Source: JBBCJT01 sp037190665 (lineage in GTDB: Bacteria > Pseudomonadota > Alphaproteobacteria > Acetobacterales > Acetobacteraceae). From it: a DNA stretch of 9,976 nt. Each line of letters opens with the position of its first letter. Position 1 is the first letter of the stretch. Of this stretch, positions 7,220 through 9,976 are shown piece after piece. The DNA lies in the NCBI GenBank assembly GCA_037190665.1, contig JBBCJT010000214.1, forward strand, positions 1-9,976, written 5' to 3'. The notes under the pieces were generated by a model. The model searched no databases. It was given only the letters and a program-made list of their open reading frames with translations, and was not told the origin of the DNA. The position numbers were made by a program, and so were the translations under genes.

Positions 7220-7608
7220 GCGGCACGTTGCTGCGCGGCGTGCGCTTCCCGCCCGTCACCGGCCAGGGCTGGGGCTGGGTGGAAGGCGGCGATGTGCTGG
7301 AACAGTCGCTGCGCGCGCTGTTGCTGACCGTGCCGGGCGAGCGCATCGCGCGGCCCGATTACGGCGCGGGGCTGCGGCGCTTCCTGTTCGCGCCCGCATC
7401 CGTCGAGACACGCGCGCGCATCGCCAAGGCCATCGAGGAAGCGGTGGCGCGGGACGAACCGCGCGTGACGCTCGTCGCCGTCGAGGTCGAACCCGATGCC
7501 GTGCGCCCGACGCTGCTGTTCGTGACGCTGCGCTGGCGGCCGAAGGACGGGATCGACGAACGCCTGCTGGCCTTTCCGATGCGGCTGGATCCGGAGGCGG
7601 TGGCATGA
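7216..7608 (+). CDS. Baseplate wedge protein, gp25 / GPW family
   Basis: This 130-residue protein belongs to the gp25-like wedge family (Afp9, TssE-related), which nucleates sheath assembly at the baseplate. The sequence runs GVRFPPVTGQGWGWVEGGDVLEQSLRALLLT, followed by VPGERIARPDYGAGLRRFLFAP (about residues 39-60), in which PGER-R-DYG-G-L---LF is the family signature including the conserved glutamate-arginine pair. A helix AKAIEEAVARDEPRVTLVAVEVE and two C-terminal strands follow. The ATG at 7216 overlaps the preceding stop (ATGA) with AAGAGG at 7205-7210. The same frame is open far upstream within the previous gene, but nothing there resembles protein from this family. It is of normal length and looks intact. 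Confidence 0.94.
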   Translation: MSGTLLRGVRFPPVTGQGWGWVEGGDVLEQSLRALLLTVPGERIARPDYGAGLRRFLFAPASVETRARIAKAIEEAVARDEPRVTLVAVEVEPDAVRPTLLFVTLRWRPKDGIDERLLAFPMRLDPEAVA

Positions 7609-9872
7609 CCCTGCAACCCCCGCGCCTCGACGACCGCGCCTATGCCGACCTGCGCGCGGAGCTGATCCGCCGCATTCCGGTGCACGCGCCGGAATGGACC
7701 GACCGCGGCGCGGGCGATCCGGGCATCACGCTGATCGAGCTGTTCAGCTTCCTCGGCGACAACCTGCTCTACCGGCTCAACCGGGTGCCGGAAGCGGCAC
7801 GCCTCGCCTTCCTGAACCTGCTCTCGATCCCGCCGCGCCCTGCGGTGCCCGCGCACGTGCAGGTGCGGCTGACCCTGCCGCGCGGCGGGGCCGATCCGGT
7901 CACGCCAGCCTTCTCCCCTGTCGATCCGCGGCTGACCGTCAGCGCCGGCGAGATCGGGTTCGAGCTGGCGGAGGAACTCACCGTCCTGCCACTGGAGCTG
8001 CGTGCGTATCGCAAGCTGCCGCAGACGCTCGCGGGGGTCACGGGCACCGAAGGCGTCGCGCAGCTTCTCGCCGATCATCTCGGCGCCACGCCCGGGCTTT
8101 CGCCGTATCGCGCCGAACCGATGCCGCTGCCGGAAGGCGGCGTGCTGCCGCCATCCGCTTCCACCGCCTCCGCCGTCGATGGTGCGCTGTGGCTGTGCCT
8201 GCTGGGCACGGAGGACGCGCTGAAGGTGCTCGACACGGCAGGGCCGGTGATCGCGCTGCAGCGGCTGCGGCGGCGTATCGCGGGCTTCACGCTCAATCTC
8301 GGCGTGCGCACGGACGATGCGCTGTGCGGCGCCTCCGATCACTGGCGCTGCCCCGATCCGGGCAGCGAGCCCACGCGCTTCCCGCTGGTGTGGGATGTCT
8401 CCACCGGCGGCTTCATCGGCACCACGCGGCGCGTGGACCGCGCGAAGTATCTTCGCCTCTCCCTGTCGTCCGACAACACCTCCGGCCTCACGCGCAGCGG
8501 CACGGTGCGGCTGCGTCTGCCACCGGTGGCGGGCGACGGTTCGGTGCCGTTCGGCGACTGGACGGCGGACAGTTTCGATCCGCCCGACCCGGACCTGCTC
8601 GGCGTCGCGGACCTGCCGCCGCGGCTGGACGACCCCAAGCTCGCCGCGCGCGTGATCGCCTGGATCCGCGTCCGCCGCGCCGATCCCGACGACCCGCCGA
8701 TCGCGCTGCGCCACATCGAGGCGAATACCGCGCGCGCCATCCAGGCCGTCACAGCCGGGGCGGAGATGCTCGCCCATGGCGACGGGCGCGCCGGACAGAC
8801 AGCGCGGCTGTCGCGCACGCCCGTGCTCGCCGGCAGCGAGACGGTGCAGGTGCGCGGCCCCACGGGCTGGGAGACGTGGACGTCCACCGACGACCTCGCG
8901 CTCGCGGGGCCGGACGATCCTGCCTACCGGCTCGATCCCGCCAGCGGCACGGTGACCTTCGGCGACGGCATCCATGGCCGCATCCCGCTGCCCGGCGAGG
9001 CGATCCGCGTGCTGTCCTATCAGGTCGGCGGCGGGGCGCGCGGCAATCTCGGTGCGGGCGCGCTGACCCGCGTCTCCGGTCCGCCGGAAGCGGCGGGGAT
9101 GACCGCGACCAACGCACTGCCGGCCGAGGGCGGGCGCGACGGGGAGAGCGACGCGGAGGCCACCGCGCGCATCCCGCGCCTGCTGCGCGCCCGCGACCGC
9201 GCCGTCTGCACCGAGGACTTCGCCGCCATCGCGCTGGAGGTGCCGGACGTGCATGTCGGCCGCGCGCAGGTGCTGCCGCGGCACATGCCCTTCCAGCGCT
9301 CCGACGGCATCCCCGGCGTGGTCACGCTGATCGTGCTGCCCGCCTACGACCCCGTCACCCCCGATACGCCGACGCCGGATCGCGAGATGCTGCGCCGTGT
9401 CTGCGCCTATCTGGAACCGCGCCGGCTGGTGACGACGGAGCTGTACGTCACTCCGCCGGAATACTGCCCGGTCGACCTGTCCATCGCCGTGGAGGCGGAG
9501 GCAGGCACCGGAGAGGAAACGCTGCGGCGGAACGTGGAGCTGGGCGTGCGGCAGTACTTCGCGCCGCTGCCGCCCTATGGCCCGTCCGGCGAGGGCTGGT
9601 CCTTCGGCCGCGTCGTGCGCGACCGCGACGTGGAAGCCGCCTGCCTGCGCATCGCCGGCGTACGGCTGGTCAATGCGGTGGTACTGCAAGGCACCGCCAT
9701 CGCTCCCGACGGCGAAACGACCGCCGTGACGGAAACACTGCCGCTGCGCGCATGGCAGCTACCGCATGTCCGCGAGGTGCGTGTCGCCATCGGCCCGACA
9801 CCCGATCCGTTCGGCGATCCGCCGCCGCTGCCCGGCGGCATGCCCGTCCCCGTCGAGAAGGAGGAGTGCTGA
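7605..9872 (+). CDS. Putative baseplate assembly protein, gpJ / gp6-like
   Basis: This 755-residue wedge protein (Afp11 type) would form the inner baseplate ring and, with gp25, control sheath contraction. The N-terminus is highly characteristic: LDDRAYADLRAELIRRIPVHAPEWTDRGAGDPGITLIELFSFLGDNLLYRLNRVPEAARLAFLNLL (residues 8-73), where the DPGITLIELF and LLYRLNRVP segments stand out. A beta-rich insert of several hundred residues follows. The Baseplate_J-like core begins near the FGDGIHGRIP segment (F452 onward) and continues with YQVGGGARGNLGAGAL. RLLRARDRAVCTEDFAAIA and LEPRRLVTTELYVTPPEYCPVDLSIAVEAE occupy the C-terminal third. ATG at 7605 overlaps the gp25 stop (ATGA), with GGAGG at 7593-7597. 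The last codons (VEKEEC) also carry the ribosome-binding site of the next gene. Confidence 0.94.
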   Translation: MTLQPPRLDDRAYADLRAELIRRIPVHAPEWTDRGAGDPGITLIELFSFLGDNLLYRLNRVPEAARLAFLNLLSIPPRPAVPAHVQVRLTLPRGGADPVTPAFSPVDPRLTVSAGEIGFELAEELTVLPLELRAYRKLPQTLAGVTGTEGVAQLLADHLGATPGLSPYRAEPMPLPEGGVLPPSASTASAVDGALWLCLLGTEDALKVLDTAGPVIALQRLRRRIAGFTLNLGVRTDDALCGASDHWRCPDPGSEPTRFPLVWDVSTGGFIGTTRRVDRAKYLRLSLSSDNTSGLTRSGTVRLRLPPVAGDGSVPFGDWTADSFDPPDPDLLGVADLPPRLDDPKLAARVIAWIRVRRADPDDPPIALRHIEANTARAIQAVTAGAEMLAHGDGRAGQTARLSRTPVLAGSETVQVRGPTGWETWTSTDDLALAGPDDPAYRLDPASGTVTFGDGIHGRIPLPGEAIRVLSYQVGGGARGNLGAGALTRVSGPPEAAGMTATNALPAEGGRDGESDAEATARIPRLLRARDRAVCTEDFAAIALEVPDVHVGRAQVLPRHMPFQRSDGIPGVVTLIVLPAYDPVTPDTPTPDREMLRRVCAYLEPRRLVTTELYVTPPEYCPVDLSIAVEAEAGTGEETLRRNVELGVRQYFAPLPPYGPSGEGWSFGRVVRDRDVEAACLRIAGVRLVNAVVLQGTAIAPDGETTAVTETLPLRAWQLPHVREVRVAIGPTPDPFGDPPPLPGGMPVPVEKEEC
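9858..9866 (+). promoter_or_regulatory. Strong Shine-Dalgarno sequence for the last gene
   Basis: AAGGAGGAG lies nine bases upstream of the ATG at 9876 and inside the final codons of the gpJ-like gene. It is the best match to the anti-Shine-Dalgarno sequence in the window, and it serves the only junction without an overlap. It decides the start of the partial gene. Confidence 0.8.
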
Positions 9873-9875
9873 GCC

Positions 9876-9976
9876 ATGCGCCAGCCCGCCTTCGCGCACA
9901 TCACGGGACGGGCGATGTGGCGGCGCTGCGACCACGAGGCGACGCGCATCGAGGGCGAGCGCGGCGTGGTGATGCT
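9876..9976 (+). CDS. Start of a further CIS gene, 3'-truncated by window edge
   Basis: ATG at 9876 opens a frame with no stop through the window end, giving 33 codons beginning MRQPAFAHITGRAMWRRCDH and continuing with EATRIEGERGVVML. It follows the gpJ-like stop by three bases and has a strong Shine-Dalgarno sequence, so it is a real gene. In related clusters the gene after gpJ encodes another baseplate or tail protein (Afp12-like or a tail protein of unknown fold). The visible residues are too few to assign it. Confidence 0.7.
   Translation, partial: MRQPAFAHITGRAMWRRCDHEATRIEGERGVVM

Noticed and set aside
7359..9689. Very long minus-strand open frame (776 codons) opposite the gpJ-like gene
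   Set aside because: The plus-strand frame has clear gpJ family signatures. The antisense product is a His/Arg/Ala/Gly-rich composition typical of reading GC-rich third positions backwards, with no recognisable domain.
1..9976. CRISPR arrays, tRNA or rRNA genes, insertion sequences, attachment sites, internal terminators or promoters
   Set aside because: Reading both strands, I saw no spaced direct repeats, no tRNA-like cloverleaf sequence, no transposase and no inverted repeat followed by a T-run. Coding density leaves no intergenic space beyond 3 bases, and the many GC-rich self-complementary stretches are expected from base composition.

Overview
The window is one uninterrupted plus-strand block of contractile phage-tail-like genes: the structural core of a contractile injection system (CIS). 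Nothing in it is capsid, terminase, portal, integrase, lysis or transposase. The DNA is very GC-rich with strongly GC-biased third codon positions, typical of a high-GC bacterium. Codon and word usage suggest a proteobacterium, perhaps an alphaproteobacterium such as a sphingomonad, but that assignment is a low-confidence impression.

Layout: 3' part of the tail sheath gene (2-1411, 5' end outside the window); gp19-type inner tube protein (1408-1881); CIS tube-linked (Afp7/gp53-like) protein with an unusual Gly/Ser/Ala repeat, proline-rich linker and cysteine-rich tail instead of a recognisable LysM domain (1878-3071); 61-residue DUF5908-like protein (3071-3256); gpD/gp27-type baseplate hub (3253-4338); gpV/gp5-type spike with OB fold and beta-helical tip (4338-5045); 725-residue protein of unknown function with a C-terminal membrane hairpin (5042-7219); gp25/gpW baseplate wedge protein (7216-7608); gpJ/gp6-type baseplate wedge protein (7605-9872); and the first 33 codons of another gene (9876 to the window end).

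Eight of the nine junctions overlap by 1 or 4 bases (ATGA, GTGA, TGATG) and the last is a 3-base gap with a strong Shine-Dalgarno sequence. The block therefore looks like one translationally coupled transcript whose promoter and terminator lie outside the window. Together the products would form a sheath around a tube, a hub and spike at its tip, and a baseplate wedge ring that triggers contraction. Gene content (DUF5908-like protein, CIS tube protein, large conserved hypothetical, gpJ variant) fits an extracellular CIS (eCIS, Afp/PVC/MAC-like) better than a Myoviridae prophage or a T6SS. The membrane hairpin leaves open a cell-anchored CIS. The most unusual parts are the 725-residue membrane-tailed protein between spike and gp25, and the repeat and cysteine-rich end of the Afp7-like protein. 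No PAAR tip gene, tape measure, ATPase, fibre or toxin gene is visible; these could lie downstream.
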